A DNA stretch of 64,000 bases from Butyriboletus loyo (lineage: Eukaryota; Basidiomycota; Agaricomycetes; Boletales; Boletaceae). Below the pieces are notes generated by a model. It was not told the origin of the DNA. It worked only from the letters and a program-made list of their open reading frames with translations, and did no database searches. The position numbers and the translations under genes are program-made. Positions 36,653 through 49,175 of the stretch are shown piece by piece (the stretch's first letter is position 1; each line of letters begins with the position of its first letter). The stretch is taken from NCBI GenBank assembly GCA_038093515.1, contig JBBPSI010000053.1:62001-126000 (forward strand). The letters are read 5' to 3'.

Positions 36653-37465
36653 TGCTCTTGTTCTCTTTGCGAGTCACAGTTATCGAGGCCGGTTCGACTC
36701 CCTCGCCAGTCGCCACTGTATAAATACCCCTTCGCTGGACATGGTCGTGATATAACAGCAGTGCCAGCATCGATGTAGGCATCGCGAATGCGAGTAGCAT
36801 TTCGCTCTCGCCATATTACGCACAGGGTGATTTCAAACTAGGCAGAAGCACCCTCTTTCCTCCGCGTTGCTCCACGTGGAGGTGAAGAGGGTGGTGTATC
36901 TGCAGCGAAGGTCTCATTGGACCATGCCCAATCATGAGTTACGAGAGCAGAATCCATTCCTCCGAACAGCGGCTGCCCTCATCGCTTCCGTGCACGTTTA
37001 GGGTACCGCACAGGTAACACGGTGGCTGAAAATCCCCACACCGTATCCGTATTTTGACGGTTCACCGAGGTGAAAAGCATGGGTCGACGATGGTGAGAGC
37101 CCTGCAGAAGGTGCTGGCGTCACTTGGCACTGTCCACACAGACTCCAACGGCGGACGCCTTGCTCGTTCTCTTCCGGAGCGTTCAAATGAGTGAGCTGTT
37201 TCTAATCTGTGCGTATTGCTGAACCTCGCTCTCGACAAATCAAACTCAACGCTGACGCGAACAGATTGCAAACCCTGATTCCTCCTTGCGAAGCACCACA
37301 ACAAATGAACAGGGGCGTTACGTTGGAGCCTTGGTCGATCAGTCTTATCGCAAGCGCTAATCAACTCACCACCGGACGAGTAGCGAATCGTTCGCTGTTC
37401 AGAACCAATGAGCAACTGCCAGTGGACCAACAAATATGTAATCGGATGTTTCCGTTCCAACGTAG
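36653..37465. other. Spacer between ChaC-like gene and the duplicated array
   Basis: This holds the ChaC promoter (an AT-rich TATAAATA at about 36719-36726, readable on either strand) and the left border of the array. Weak open frames on both strands have no motifs. Confidence 0.4.
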
Positions 37466-38760
37466 CACGCAGCCACGTCTTTGAGTCATTTATCCTCCAG
37501 GTCCCATATCCACTTCCCTTGGGGTATGCTGCTGCTATTTCAACCGCAACTCATTTAGCCATTTCAAACGAGTCATGAAACCCAATACTTTATATACTTG
37601 TAGGCTCACGTTTCTTATCTCCCAATCTCAGCACCTCATCGTTTCTTATTCCTTGTCGAACGTCCTCAGGCTCATAGGCAACGTCACGGTTCACCACCCG
37701 ACTCGTTTCCATCAAGCATCCATCCTCGACCTATCACCTGAGGATGCCATGTTAGGATCCGCGAGGCACATACCCCATCGAACAACCATAGATAGGCGCG
37801 AATTTTGCCCCCTTCGTTATCTTCACAATTACCGCGAGTGGGTCATATCTGATTCGCGTCCACCGCTCCTTCTCTTCATCTCCGATCGGTATGTATATTT
37901 ACCAGTTCCCCGGCTCTTTGTTCTGCGCTCGATCCCCTTTATCGCTAGTGGGGTGTCATTGAATGATCGAAGCGGGTGTTATACCCAACCGGCGTTCCTG
38001 CGCATGAGCGCGGGTGGGGTTAACGTTAGGTAGTCAGGCCATCACCGGTAACTCGGTGCGTGCATGGCCTTACGTGGCAGAGGTCGACGTTCGTATCGCG
38101 CACGACTCACGAGTAATCGGAAGTGAAGACCGGCACGGAAAGACTTACAAGCGCGTCTTTTACGGATTTGGCACTGTGCAACTGCATTTCCAGCGAAGAA
38201 AGGGGAGCATCGTGTCTCGTATTGTTGACCGAGCATCTTTCTGGATTCGTTTCGTCAAGACGTCCAGGACTCCTTTGACCGACCTCCCTGGGATCGAGTT
38301 GTCACTTCGCTCAGCGAGACGGGCTTGGTCGTCATCGCGGTGCAGCTATTTACGGTGCCAGATCTATAGTTTGCACCTGGCTGGCGATATCGAACAACAG
38401 CGAGTCTGTAAAGAGGGATTCGAGAAAATCGATACGGGTCAAAAGGAGAGCCACGAGAGCCACGATTTAGTTTTAACCCTGCGTGTTCGTGTTCCAAAAC
38501 GGCGGCGGTCCGCAGTCCCAACATTGAAGGTTATCAAAGAGAGGATTGGAAAGTTGAAAGGAATGCAAGAGACGATGGTAACGAACGTCGTGCAAGTGAT
38601 AGCAGTCGTCGAGGTACATACAACGTCCGTGTGTTGTACTTGTCTATCGGTGCCCATCGGCGTGCCTTATCGTACCTGGACAATGATCATACTCTCCGAA
38701 GCGACTCTTCTGTATCGTTCTATCCAATTAACAATAACGAACTCGCGATGACCAACTAAC
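37466..38760 (+). repeat. Array block P, copy A (upstream duplicated block)
   Basis: This block is nearly identical to 49176-50498 and is present only before WD40 copies A and C. It opens with GCACGCAGCCACGTCTTTGA, has a TATA-like TTTATATACTT at about 37589 and a pyrimidine-rich stretch, and contains a 245-codon open frame (38014-38751, GTG-initiated as drawn). Between A and C that frame shows mostly amino-acid-changing differences by eye, which argues against a conserved protein. No function assigned. Confidence 0.7.
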
Positions 38761-39549
38761 TCGGGGAAATTGTGTGTCAGTTGATGTCAGCGACGAAGGG
38801 TTCTTTGAGTTATACCGTTCTTCGCCGAAGGAGTGCATATTTAGATCTCCTTGACTCGGTCCACACGTAGGTTATCGACAGTACCTAAGTAAGACGCGGT
38901 TGGACTCATCGGGACGCAGCGTTCGGGTTTTTGAATAGCGTGACCTCATCTGGGAGGTCACCTAGATGTACAAAAAGCCTCGCTTGGTGTCGTGCGAGCG
39001 TCGGAGAGACATATAGGAAGCGCGAGAACGCTGTGCTTGTGAATCTAACGTGGTTTGAGTGGGTCTCGTGAGGGGAGGTACGTTTGTCTCCCGTTTAACA
39101 GGCGATGTTCGTCCGCGAGTTGAGTGGAGCGTTTTCGAGAACGGGTCATGTTTCGTTCACGTACGGTATGTCGCGAATGAGTCTTATGTGGATCGTACAT
39201 CCGTCGTGAACCGAGTCCGGCAGCCGAGTACTCGCAAGGGAAGACCATCCGCGACAACGAAGGCGATTTTTCGTTGATGTTGATCGCCTGCCAGGTTCGC
39301 CATGAGATCACGTAGCTGGGTTCCGAGCAGGGATAAGCGCCAGGGACGCGGGGGACCCGCGCGCACGAACCATTTTGAGAATAAGGTCGCAGCAATTCTG
39401 CGCGCCTCGAGTAAACCAACAACACCTTGTTCCTCGACATTTCGATACCCACATTGGGTACCATTGGCGAGGATGTCATCAACGAATGCTGGTGTGTAGC
39501 AGCTCCCAGGAGTGGTTGGGCAATGTTAACATTTCAGTAAGACCAGACG
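38761..39549. promoter_or_regulatory. WD40 copy A upstream region (block Q spacer)
   Basis: This 0.8 kb region precedes the WD40 gene and is shared in diverged form by all five units. It ends in a conserved branch-point and acceptor-like string (GTTAACATTTCAG, ending at 39536), so an upstream non-coding or short coding exon is likely. A LFLDIS-like segment near 39440 resembles a piece of a WD40 blade but is frame-broken in other copies. Confidence 0.45.
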
Positions 39550-41171
39550 ATGATACTTGACACTGGTCACTCTTATTTGGTGTGGGGAGTTGCATTCCAG
39601 CCTGACGGAAAGCACCTTGTTGGCGGGGGTACAGATGGGATTTGGCGATGGCGACTTGAAGACGGTCGTGAGGTCGCAAAACAAACAGGAATGGATCTGT
39701 GCGCCATTTGTGTTTCAAAGGACCACAAATGGATGGTTTGTGGGACCCAGGATGGGGGGGCAAGTGTATGGGATGCAGAGATGCATGAAAAGGTCACCGA
39801 GGTGGAGGGCACAGACACGGTGTATGCAGTCGATGTCTCCCCTGATTCGACCAGCTTTGCCACAGGGACTCACAGCCAAGCGAACATTTGGAGTATATCA
39901 ACTGGGGAGAGACTCGTCGGCCCACTCAGACATCGCAATTCAGGTTCAGTCTTTGGAATCAGATTCTCTCCGAGTGGCGACCGCCTTGCCACTGCCTGCT
40001 ACAGAGGCTCTAGCATCTGCATCTTCGACAGTCGCAATGGCGACGAAATCATCAATATCAAGACTCCCACTTTGCCTGACTATACTCTCGCCACTCCACT
40101 TGCGTGGTCAAGCGACGCTCAGCAAATTTTCTCTACATTCTATGACAACAAAATCAGGGCCTTCGATGTGTCCATTGGCTCCCAGCTTGCCGAATCATTG
40201 GTTCTCAGCAATACTGACTACAATGTCCCCTCGATCGCTCTAGCTGCCAACGGCAAATTCATTGCTACATCTGCTGTGGATTCAATCATGTTCCTCGACA
40301 CATCGACACTCACTCAGATAGGACATGTCATTGAGGATATCAAAGCGAGAGTATGGTCAATCGCTATTTCCCCAGACAGCAGCTTTGTCGCAACTGGACG
40401 ACAAGACGGGAAAATTGACATTCATGATCTCGACAAGATTCTCCCTAACGAATATGGTCCTTTCCATGTAAGTATTTGTGCCATCATAGTCCTTGCGAGT
40501 TGCATTGACTCCATTGTGTACATACAACAGGGGGATGCTGGGAAATCTAGTCGGCGTGAGTCCAAAACACACAGCGAAGACAGCGATGAGGGTCTCCTTG
40601 ACGTATGAATTCGTTCGTTTTCCCCTCGAACTGAGTTCTCACGGCGGAATAGGTCGAAGTGGCGCCGAACACGTCCGCTCCTCAATCATTCAACTACGAT
40701 GAGGTTGGTGATCACTTCATTTCTCCTCTTCCCTCCGTGCTGACGCTGCTAAAGCCACCATCGCCGACCTCTGCCCATCCCCAGGAGGGCGAGGAACAAC
40801 CACTCGGGCCCTCCCAAGCGGCACATGTAGAGGAAAATATTAACTCACCCCGCCGTTCAATATTCAAAAAGTGGCTACAGAGAAAGAAAAACAAGGACCC
40901 TACGTTAAATCAGCCCGAACGGCCTTCTGAAAAGTTGCGCCAGCCTGCCGACCGTCGATCTCCGTCCCACTCACCAGTGAGGGTGGATGCTACACATGAG
41001 GGACCTTCGTGGATGGCTGCAGGTCAGCGGCGACAACTACACGTGAGCACTCCGCCTTGACAGACGAACGAATGCGACGCAGCTAACTTGCCATCTTAGC
41101 GAAGGAGTGTGAGACCGGGTTGGAAGCAAAAAGTTCGTTGGGCCTCGAATTTGTATGCAGAGGCTCATTAG
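39550..41171 (+). CDS. Seven-bladed WD40 protein, array copy A
   Basis: A complete seven-blade beta-propeller with a basic tail; function unknown, probably protein binding. Exon 1 (39550-40467) encodes seven repeats of about 40 residues with WD-type cores: VWGVAFQPDGKHLVGGG, VYAVDVSPDSTSFATGT, VFGIRFSPSGDRLATAC, LATPLAWSSDAQQIF, VPSIALAANGKFIATSA and VWSIAISPDSSFVATGR mark six of them. Exon 2 is 40531-40602, exon 3 40653-41042, exon 4 41100-41171; introns are 63, 50 and 57 nt. Exon 3 is Pro/Ser-rich with a basic RSIFKKWLQRKKNKDP. The frame stops at TAG 41169-41171, followed by a second TAG four codons later; the frame beyond is otherwise open and matches the longer copy C. ATG 39550 follows a conserved acceptor string; in this copy the codon right after the acceptor is TAA. 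About 483 residues. No NACHT or other N-terminal domain is visible. Confidence 0.75.
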
Positions 41172-43133
41172 ACACTATAGCGCCAATCGCCTGTCAAGGC
41201 CACCGTTCCCAAGCATCCCAATACCGATGGATCTCGTAGTGGACAAGGTCCTGTTGATCCAAACGAAGCCGGTTCAGTGCGTTTTTTTAGCGATAGTAGA
41301 ACTCGTCACGATAGCTCACGTCGTCTTAGGCACAACAAGCGAACGATTCATCTCAACCCTCGGCCGCAGGGGTCCATCTAACGGTGCGCATTACTGTCTT
41401 CTCATCCACATCATCAAGTTTAATGTGGATGAACATCAGCAAGGACCAAGCTACTCTACTCTTTCGATCTCGTTTCCTACGTGGATGTTGTGTTTCCGCT
41501 CTGGGGCACACGATGAGATATGTTGATCCAGGTGATTCGATACGATATATGCAGGCAACATGCTGAATCGTGAGTATGTGGGGATAGTTTTTCGAGATCG
41601 CATCATCTCGCAACACCAGTATGAGCCCTAATAAACTCGTCCATGTTTGAGTTCGCCAGGATATTCACTCGACCGTCGTTGGTGGAGTCTCATGCAGACG
41701 CGGAAGTTGTGATTGGAGGACAGCGTCTGATTAATTGGAGCTGTTGCAAGTTTACGGAACGTCTACTAAGACGGGGGGTGTGGGACGTCGTGTAAGTTAG
41801 CTTTTGGCAAGGACGCCAACGTCTCGACGTTCGAATTCTTGTACAAGAATTGGACGTTAATGGCATGGAATAGGTTTACCTCTTCATCCAATCCAAGCAT
41901 ATAAAAAGGGGTCAGAGTCATCATATTGCATCGGCGCCAAAGTGACACACCCGTCTCGGGAGATCTATCAGTACATGACATGTCTACTTAGAGCCACTAC
42001 AGGATGCATTTCAAACCTGTATATCCTCATGTCCAACGATTCTAGAAATTCGGTTCTACATGGCAAGCAGAGGAAATACCACAGCAACATGGATACAGAG
42101 GATCGTGGTCAAATCATGCTGTGGGAGCGGCCCATGTGGACAATCTCTTTGCAATCCCATCCACAGGTTGGCCGATGCGAGGTTCATATGGAGGCGTTTC
42201 ACCAGTCAATCCTCCTCCGTGCTGGCGTCAGCTTCAGGTTGCGGCTGAGATTGGGATCGTATCGGAGTGATGTGGTCGCCCTCGAACAGGGACTTCCCAT
42301 CAACATCCCCGGGTCGCATCTGCCTCCTGAATTAAGCGTGAAGCTTCTAGCACCTCATGCTTCACCCATTTTCATCCCTGCACTTGTTCTTCCTAGGCCA
42401 TCGTGTTTCGCTGGCGTACCCGACCCTTCGATCACCTCAATGTTCCATCTCTGCCTGTTCCCTACCGTCGCGAAGACCACCCTCGGGCGCACCCTCCTTC
42501 GCCAGTTCTTCCAGCGTCCGAATGGGCGCCACCGTATCCAGCTACTCCTCAAACGACTCCTCAAACGACGCTACGGCACGCATAACTTCGGCAAGCGCAG
42601 CCAAACGCGAATGAAAAGGTGAGGTAACCCCGTTTGCACAAAGCAAGGAACAGCGAATGTCAGTTACGAGACGATGAAAGAGATGCACCTTTGATCTTCG
42701 GCGCGATCCCCAGTTCCGCTCAATCGCGACCAGCCGGAACCCCCTTGGCCCCATGTGTGAAAATGGAGCGAAGTGACCACGCACACGAAAAGGATGTGAG
42801 AGATCAGGAGCAGGATAAAAATTGTATCCCCTATGATACGACTCTTCTAATATACATGTTTTACTGAATTAAATTTCTTATTGAGTCAATAGTAAGCTTT
42901 ATTGATTATCTTATCGGCGGTATGTTCGGCCGAATGTAGCTTGTATTTGTTTGGTCTACGACTCTAACACCATGCATCCTCCCTTCCGCATCTAGACCTT
43001 CCAAACAATGTCGTTTCTGAAGTAGAATCATCGTTGACCTACTCAACGTCGTTGTTTAAATTCGTCTCGTACTCAAACACACGAGCAGAGGCCCACGCGA
43101 TACGATCAAGTTCCCGCTGCAACAGATCGATCC
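41172..43133. other. 3' flank of copy A and A-B spacer, left part
   Basis: 41172-42110 is the 3' flank repeated after copies B and D. It contains the remains of the final intron and exon (reading AQQANDSSQPSAAGVH after 41330) and, from about 41755 to 41990, an extra 0.2 kb with a TATAAAAAGG at 41900-41909. 42110-43133 is unique. A plus-strand frame to 42622 ends in a Pro-rich part (about 42410-42585 in another frame) but I recognise nothing. Confidence 0.4.
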
Positions 43134-43689
43134 ATGAGGATTGAACGTCGGCGTTCGTTGGCACGAACCGAAAGTCGGTCGGTTATACAAAGTATGAGCC
43201 GATGTTGGGAGCGAGACCAGTCCGAACGTGCTGTAAACTCTTCGAGGGCGTCACCTTTGACCGTCATCATACCAAAGCCCATCGGATTCGTCATCATGTC
43301 TACAGAATCAGGTGTGCACTCCGTCGACAGGATAGATGAAGAACGCATAGTATCCTTGTCTCAGCCCCGTCGTCAGTAAGCCTCTATAAACTGCTGACTA
43401 CACTTACTTGCCAATCAGTACAATCAATTTCGAATTTCATCGACACATTTTTGAGCTGTTTGAGCCTGATCGGTCTCGGAGTGTTAGTGCGCTTAGACTT
43501 GGAGTTTCATTCCTGGGTTGGCGGCTTGGACGGCGCGGAGAGACAGGAGGACGAAATCTATTCGACGTCGACGGCGGGTTTTCGCCTGTAACGTTCAAGC
43601 CGTCCATCTCGACTTGGAGATGTAATCTCTCATCACCGAGCAAGGAGGTCAGTGCCGGAGCCGATGCGGGGAACCAGAAGGCCAGGTGA
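43134..43689 (+). CDS. Possible two-exon gene of unknown function
   Basis: A low-confidence call. From ATG 43134 an 80-codon frame runs to about 43375. It can be joined, through an intron with donor GTAAGCCTCT and acceptor CCAATCAG (about 43376-43420), to a second frame (HTINFEFHRHIFELFEPDRS and beyond) ending at 43689. The minus strand of the same stretch also carries open frames, so strand is uncertain. The segment is unique to the A-B spacer. No domain recognised. Confidence 0.2.
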
Positions 43690-44450
43690 CATGACCATCA
43701 TTCCGTTTTCTGAATTGACCTTCCCGACGTTGTGATCGCTCCCTAGAACATCCCCAAGTCGGTTGCCCTCCATGACCCGCTGACCCACCTTGATGGCAAA
43801 CTCCGCGAAGGACCCTACGGAGGTTGGCGAAAATTGACAGTTGTGTTCCGAAGGATGACCCAGGCGTGTTCGCAGAGTCAAAGTTCACGTTGATACCACC
43901 CGCGTTAGTTGCGCCAACGGGGAGGATACAGGAGATACCATATCGCCATCGGCAGAGGGGTCACACCCGCTCGTTGAGCACGAACAGGTTCTGGTGACTC
44001 TTGGTGCTGTACAGAAATATCGGGGACGATTCACCTGGACTGGACGAGTGGATGACTCTGCAACAGAGTCACGCACCAACAAAATGTCTTCGTTTCCCGA
44101 ATAGCGATGCAGTGAAGCTGTGAAAACGTTGATAATCGGCTGGAACAACATATATTACAGCGAAGCAGAGTGTGATTCCGTTCCTGACCCTAGTCCCTGA
44201 TATAGTTCCCTTACATTCTCCCAAGGAGGATCAACACCCATTTCTCGAGCGATAGAAGCATCGATTGCCAGAATTCTCCAAAGGTCGCGTTCAAGTTCTT
44301 GTGCTATTCGTGCATCAAAATTTATGCGTCGTACCTATAGGTTGTGAACTCGTCGACTCTACAAGGATGCGACGCTGCCCACTTAGCAGAGGTCATCAAA
44401 CCAGGTGGACTCGGTGACGAAGCTCCTTGATGTTTATCAAGGCTGTATTC
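43690..44450. repeat. Array block S, A-B copy (spacer relic)
   Basis: Diverged copies of this spacer recur at 48290-49175 and 59420-60160. On the plus strand it reads FTWTGRVDDSATESRTNKM around 44029-44085. On the minus strand it reads a GQRVMEGNRLGDVLGSD segment around 43775. These look like fragments of two dead genes that I cannot identify. Confidence 0.5.
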
Positions 44451-45296
44451 CACCCAGTTAACAATACCAAACTCGCGATGATTGACGAGCCCTTGATCGT
44501 GAGGCAATTCTATGACAGCTGACGTCGGCAGTCAAGAGTTGCGAGTTCGTACCGTTCTACGCCGAAGTAGTGCACTAAGGAAATAAATGATATCCTCGAC
44601 TTGCTCCACGCGTGGGTCGTTGATGGTGCCAAGTGGCACACTGTCCCGTTGGCTGGACGGACTGGAAAGTGCTTTCGGTGATGCACCGGAACACCGCATT
44701 CAGGTTTTCGGGGCGGAATTGACCTCAGTGGGAAATTGCCTAGAGGACGAGCATCACTCAGTATCATGCGAGCGCTGGAGAGACGCATGGGAAGCACGAG
44801 AACGGTATGCGTGTCAACTTGATGCGGTTCGAGTGAGTCGATATACATTCGTCTCCCATTTGACGGCGAGCATTCGCCCGGAGTTTGAGCAGGGCCTTTG
44901 TATGTCCCAGATTAGTCCAAGGTAGATTGTACATCCATCGTGAAGCGAGTCCTGCAGCCGAGGTATGACGAATACTTGCAAGGTAAGACCATCCACGGCA
45001 ACAAAGGCGAGGTTCGCCAACGTTAATCGCCTACTAGGTCTCCGCAAAGAGATCATGTGGCTGGGATTCGAGCAAGGATAAGCGCCAAAGACATCAGGGA
45101 CCCGCGCGCACGAACCATTTTGAGAATAAGGACACAGCAACTCTGCGCACCTCGAAGTAAACCAACAACACCTTGTTCCTCGACATTTCGATACCGACAA
45201 TTGGGCACCATTGGCGAGGATGTCATCAACGAATGCTGGTGTGTAGCAGCTCTGAGGAGTGGTCGGGCAATGCTAACATTTCAGCAAGACCAGACG
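44451..45296. promoter_or_regulatory. WD40 copy B upstream region (block Q spacer)
   Basis: This is the counterpart of 38720-39549 and 60165-60994. It ends with CTAACATTTCAG directly before the WD40 exon. The minus strand holds a frame with GTINDPRVEQVEDIIYFLSA (about 44640-44580) conserved in unit E but with one stop here after RTRNS. A plus-strand frame 44587-44925 covers the same DNA. Confidence 0.45.
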
Positions 45297-46922
45297 ATGA
45301 TACTTGACACTGGTTGCTCTGATGAGGTGTGCGGAGTTGCATTCCAGCCTGACGGAAAGCACATTGTGGGCGGGGGTACAGATGGGATTCGGCGATGGCG
45401 ACTTGAAGACGGTCGTGAGGTCGCAAAACAAACAGGAATGGATCTGTGCGCCATTTCTGTTTCGAGGGACGACAAATGGATAGTTTGTGGGACCCAACAT
45501 GGGGCAAGTGTGTGGGATGCAGATATGCATGAAAAATTCACCGAGGTGGAGGGCACAAGCTGGGTGTATGCAGTCGATGTCTCCCCTGATTCGACCAGCT
45601 TTGCCACAGGGACTTACAGCCAAACGAGCATTTGGAGTATCTCAACTGGGGAGAGACTCGTCGGCCCACTCGAACACAATTTCGTCCTTGGAATCAGATT
45701 CTCTCCCAATGGTAACCGTATCGCAACTGCTTGCTACAGAGGCTCTAGCATCCGCGTTTTCGACAGTCGCAACGGCGACGAGCTCATCAATATCAAGACT
45801 CCCGAACTACCTTGCAATGGTCTGGCCACTCCAATTGCATGGTCAAGTAACACTCAGCAAATTTTTTGTACATTCTATGACAACAAAATCAGGTCCTTTG
45901 ATGTGTCCACTGGCTCCCAGCTTGCCGAATCACCGACTCTCCATGACAGCGACAACAACGTCCTCTCCATTGATCTGGCTGTCAATGGCAAATTCATTGC
46001 TACATCTGCTGTGGATTCAATCATGTTCCTCGACACATCGACACTCACTCAGATAGGACATGTCATTGAGGATATCAAAGAGAGAGTATGGTCAATCGCT
46101 ATTTCCCCGGACAACAGCTTTGTCGCAATTGGAAGAGCTGACCGGAAAATTGACATTCATGATCTTGGCAAGATTATCCCTGAGGAATATAGTCCTTTCC
46201 ATGTAAGTATTTGTGCCATCATAATCCTTGCATGTCCAAAAGAGTTATACTGACTCCATTGTGTACATACAACAGGAAGATGTTGGGAAACCCAGTCAGC
46301 GTGAGTCCAAGACACACAGCGAAGACAGCGATGGTGATCTCCTTGACGTATGAGTTTGTTCGCTTCCCTCTCGAACTGAGTTCTCACAATGGCATAGGTC
46401 GAAGTGGCGCCGAACACGTCCGCTCATCAATCATTCAATTATGATGGGGTTGGTGATCACTTCATTTCTCCTCTTCCCTCCGTGTTGACGCTGCTAAAGC
46501 CACCATCCCCAACCTCCTCTGCTCGTCCTCAGGAGGGCAAGGGACCACCACTCGGATCCTACCATGCGGCGCGTGTAGAGGAAAATATCAACTCACCCCA
46601 GGGCCGTTCAATATTCAAAGAGTGGCTACAGAGAAAGAAAAACAAGGACCCCATGTTACATCATCCCGATCGGCCGACTGGAAAGTCGCGCCAGCCTGCT
46701 GACCGTCGATCTCCGTCCCACTCACCAGTGAGGGTGGATGCTACACATGAGGGACCTTCGTGGATGGCCGCAGGTCAGCGTCGACAACTACACGTGAGCA
46801 CTCCGCCTTGACAGAAGAACGGATGCGACGTATCTAACTTACCATCTTAGCGAAGGAGTGTGAGACCGGGTTGGAAGCAAAAAGTTCGTTGGGCCTCGAA
46901 TTTGTATGCAGAGGCTCATTAG
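45297..46922 (+). CDS. Seven-bladed WD40 protein, array copy B
   Basis: Same architecture as copy A: exon 1 to about 46202 with seven blades, exon 2, exon 3 with the basic Ser/Pro-rich tail, exon 4 ending in TAG 46920-46922. ATG 45297 follows a conserved acceptor, and here the codon after the acceptor is CAA rather than TAA, so the frame is open further upstream. Compared with A the first blade reads CSDEVCGVAFQPDGKH (shared with C) and blade 4 is shortened (PLEHNFVLGIRFSPNG). Behind the TAG the frame stays open, reading QSPGKATVPKHPNTDVSRSG, and continues through the relic of the last intron. The tail includes EWLQRKKNKDP. The propeller appears intact; about 480 residues. Confidence 0.75.
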
Positions 46923-49175
46923 ACACTACAGCGCCAATCGCCTGGCAAGGCCACTGTTCCCAAGCATCCCAATACCGATGTATCTCGTAGTGGACAAGGT
47001 CCTGTGGATCCAAACGAAGCCGGTTCAGTGCGTTTTTTCTATTGATAGTAGAACTCGTAACGACAGCTCACATCGTCCTAGGCACAACAAGCGAACGATC
47101 CATCTGAACCCTCGGCCGCAGGGGTCCGTCTAAGGGTGCGCATTACTGTCCTCTCATCCACATCGTTAAACTTATTGTGGATGAACATCAGCAAGGATCA
47201 AGCTACTCTACTCTTTCGATCTCGTTCCCTACGTGGATGTTGTGTTTCCGCTCTGGGGCACACGATGAGATGCGTTGATCCAGGTAATTTGATGTGATCT
47301 ACGCAGGCATCACGCTGAATCGTGAGTATGTAGGCATAGTCTTTCGAGATCGCGTGATCTCGCAACATGAGTATGAGCCGTAATAAAATCGTTCATGTTT
47401 GAGTTTGCCAGGATATTCACTCAACCGTCGTTGGTGGAGTCTCGTGCGGACGCAGAAGTTGTGATTGGAGGACAGCGTCTGGTTGGTTAGAGCTGTTGCA
47501 AGTGGCACACCTGCCTCGACCGAAGAATATATGGCACGTCTACTGAGAGCTCCTGCAGAATAAGTTTTAAATGTTCCAGAAATTCGACTCTACGTGGCAA
47601 GCAGAGGCTACTATACTACAGTAACGTGACGAATAGCAATACAAAGGATCACCGTCAAGTACGAGGAGCCTCTTCAGAAACTTGAAACCCGTATGGTGAT
47701 CGGTCCACTTATATTGACCTTTTCGCCGAAGGTATCGATAAAAAGATTCACCTCCTTCCGTGTGACCCGCCCCATACACAGGTCTTTACGATGATGTTGT
47801 TGAACCGTGATGCGTTGGCAGGGATCATGTGTCACAGGCGATGGCCGTTGTCCACACTATGCGAAATAGTAGTTGGTAAGAAGTTTAACGACGAGATGGA
47901 AAGAGGGAATGCCCCAGGTGCAGGGAACAATGAACGCATGTTCGGCTTACACTCCATCACGGTGATAGACACATCGCACCTCATACGATCAATTTCGTAC
48001 ACTTGATGCGTCGATCAAGCAGCATGAATGCCATGTACCTCTTCAACGAGTCCTCTGATTGGTGGGCTACTTTAGTAATAAGAGAATCCCCTGATGTGTA
48101 CTTTCCAGTTTTCCTGCCCGACAGATGTGCGGAATACGGACGCAGGTAGACACAAATTGTCGCAATAAATGCGTGATACTCATAACAATGCATCAAACGT
48201 CCGAGCATGCAAGACATGGATCGCGCTTGAGTGAACGAATGGAGTTCCTCGGATCCTGTGCGTACGGGGGTTGATGCAGAGGAGTACGAACGCCACGCGA
48301 GAAGATCATCATTCCGTTTTCTGTTTGACCTTCCCACCAGTTGCGATCGCCCCAGGAACGTCCCCAAGCCGGTTGCACACCTTGACCCGCTGACCCGCCT
48401 TGATCACAAACTCCAGATCCTTTGGGGTTTCGAAGACGAGGAAGATCGTACCCTCGAGACAAAAACACCCGTTTCGTGGGCTGGAATCAGGGGCTGTCCA
48501 TTGCCATTGAGTAATGGGGACGCAGCGGAGTAGATGGCTTCGGCGTATGTCCTGGGTGGGGGCGAGCAGCCACGGGGGTTCGGTCTGCGGAGATGCAAGT
48601 CACGTCAGTCTTGTGTTCCGAAAGACGACTCAGGCGCACTCAGGGAATCAAAGTTTACTTTGATACTACCCACATTAATTGCGCCGACGGGGACCATACT
48701 GAAAAAAAATATCGCCATCGACCGGGGAGTGCCAACAACTCGTCAAGCATGAACAGGTTATACAGACGCTTATCCGTGTATGGGGACTGGATGTGAGTAT
48801 ATCACGATGAACTCAGAGGTGGAATTACGCACCCACAAAATGCCTTCGTTTCTCAAGTACCCATGCGGTGGGACTGTGGAAATGGTGGTAATTTCTTGGA
48901 GCAAGGTAAAATAGAGCGCGTTTCCGTTTCTGACACTATTCCCCGATACATATCTTGCGTTCCCCCAAGGGAGCTCGAATACCCATTTTCTGAGCGACAG
49001 AAGCATCGTACGCCAGAATTTCCTGAAGGCTGCCTTCAACTTACGCTACCGACAGATCAATTTGTGCACCGTGTTTATAGGTTGTGAATTCGTCGACTCA
49101 ATCAAGATGCGACGCTGTCCGCTCAGCAGAGGTCATCAAACCAGGTGAATTCGGTGACAAAGCTCCTTGATGTTA
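46923..49175. other. 3' flank of copy B and B-C spacer
   Basis: 46923-47800 is the 3' flank shared with D (and partly A). 47800-48290 is unique. 48290-49175 is block S again: the minus strand reads DSSPRNGCFCLEGTIFLVFE and then VIKAGQRVKVCNRLGDVPGA (about 48520-48350); the plus strand reads CGGTVE-like segments near 48868. 49080-49175 carries the conserved string around GTCATCAAACCAGGTG. Fragments of unidentified dead genes. Confidence 0.45.

Noticed and set aside
36685..36715. GGTTCGACTCC resembling a tRNA B box
   Set aside because: The T-arm stem does not pair, there is no A box at the right distance, and the segment adjoins the start of the ChaC-like gene.
39059..39499. Upstream LFLDIS-like segment as a first WD40 blade or exon of the array genes
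   Set aside because: It resembles blade 6-7 text and may be an old fragment, but the frame is shifted in B, D and E, so it is not a shared coding exon.
41169..41183. TAG in the WD40 tails as a programmed read-through site of the tobamovirus type
   Set aside because: D and E have CAA TAG, but the following bases (ACACTA) do not match the CARYYA consensus and A has a second TAG; kept only as an open question.
41942..42622. 226-codon plus-strand frame in the A-B spacer with a TATAAAAAGG upstream
   Set aside because: The first part is the array 3' flank also found after B and D, where the frame is not kept, and the end reads better in another frame; no domain.
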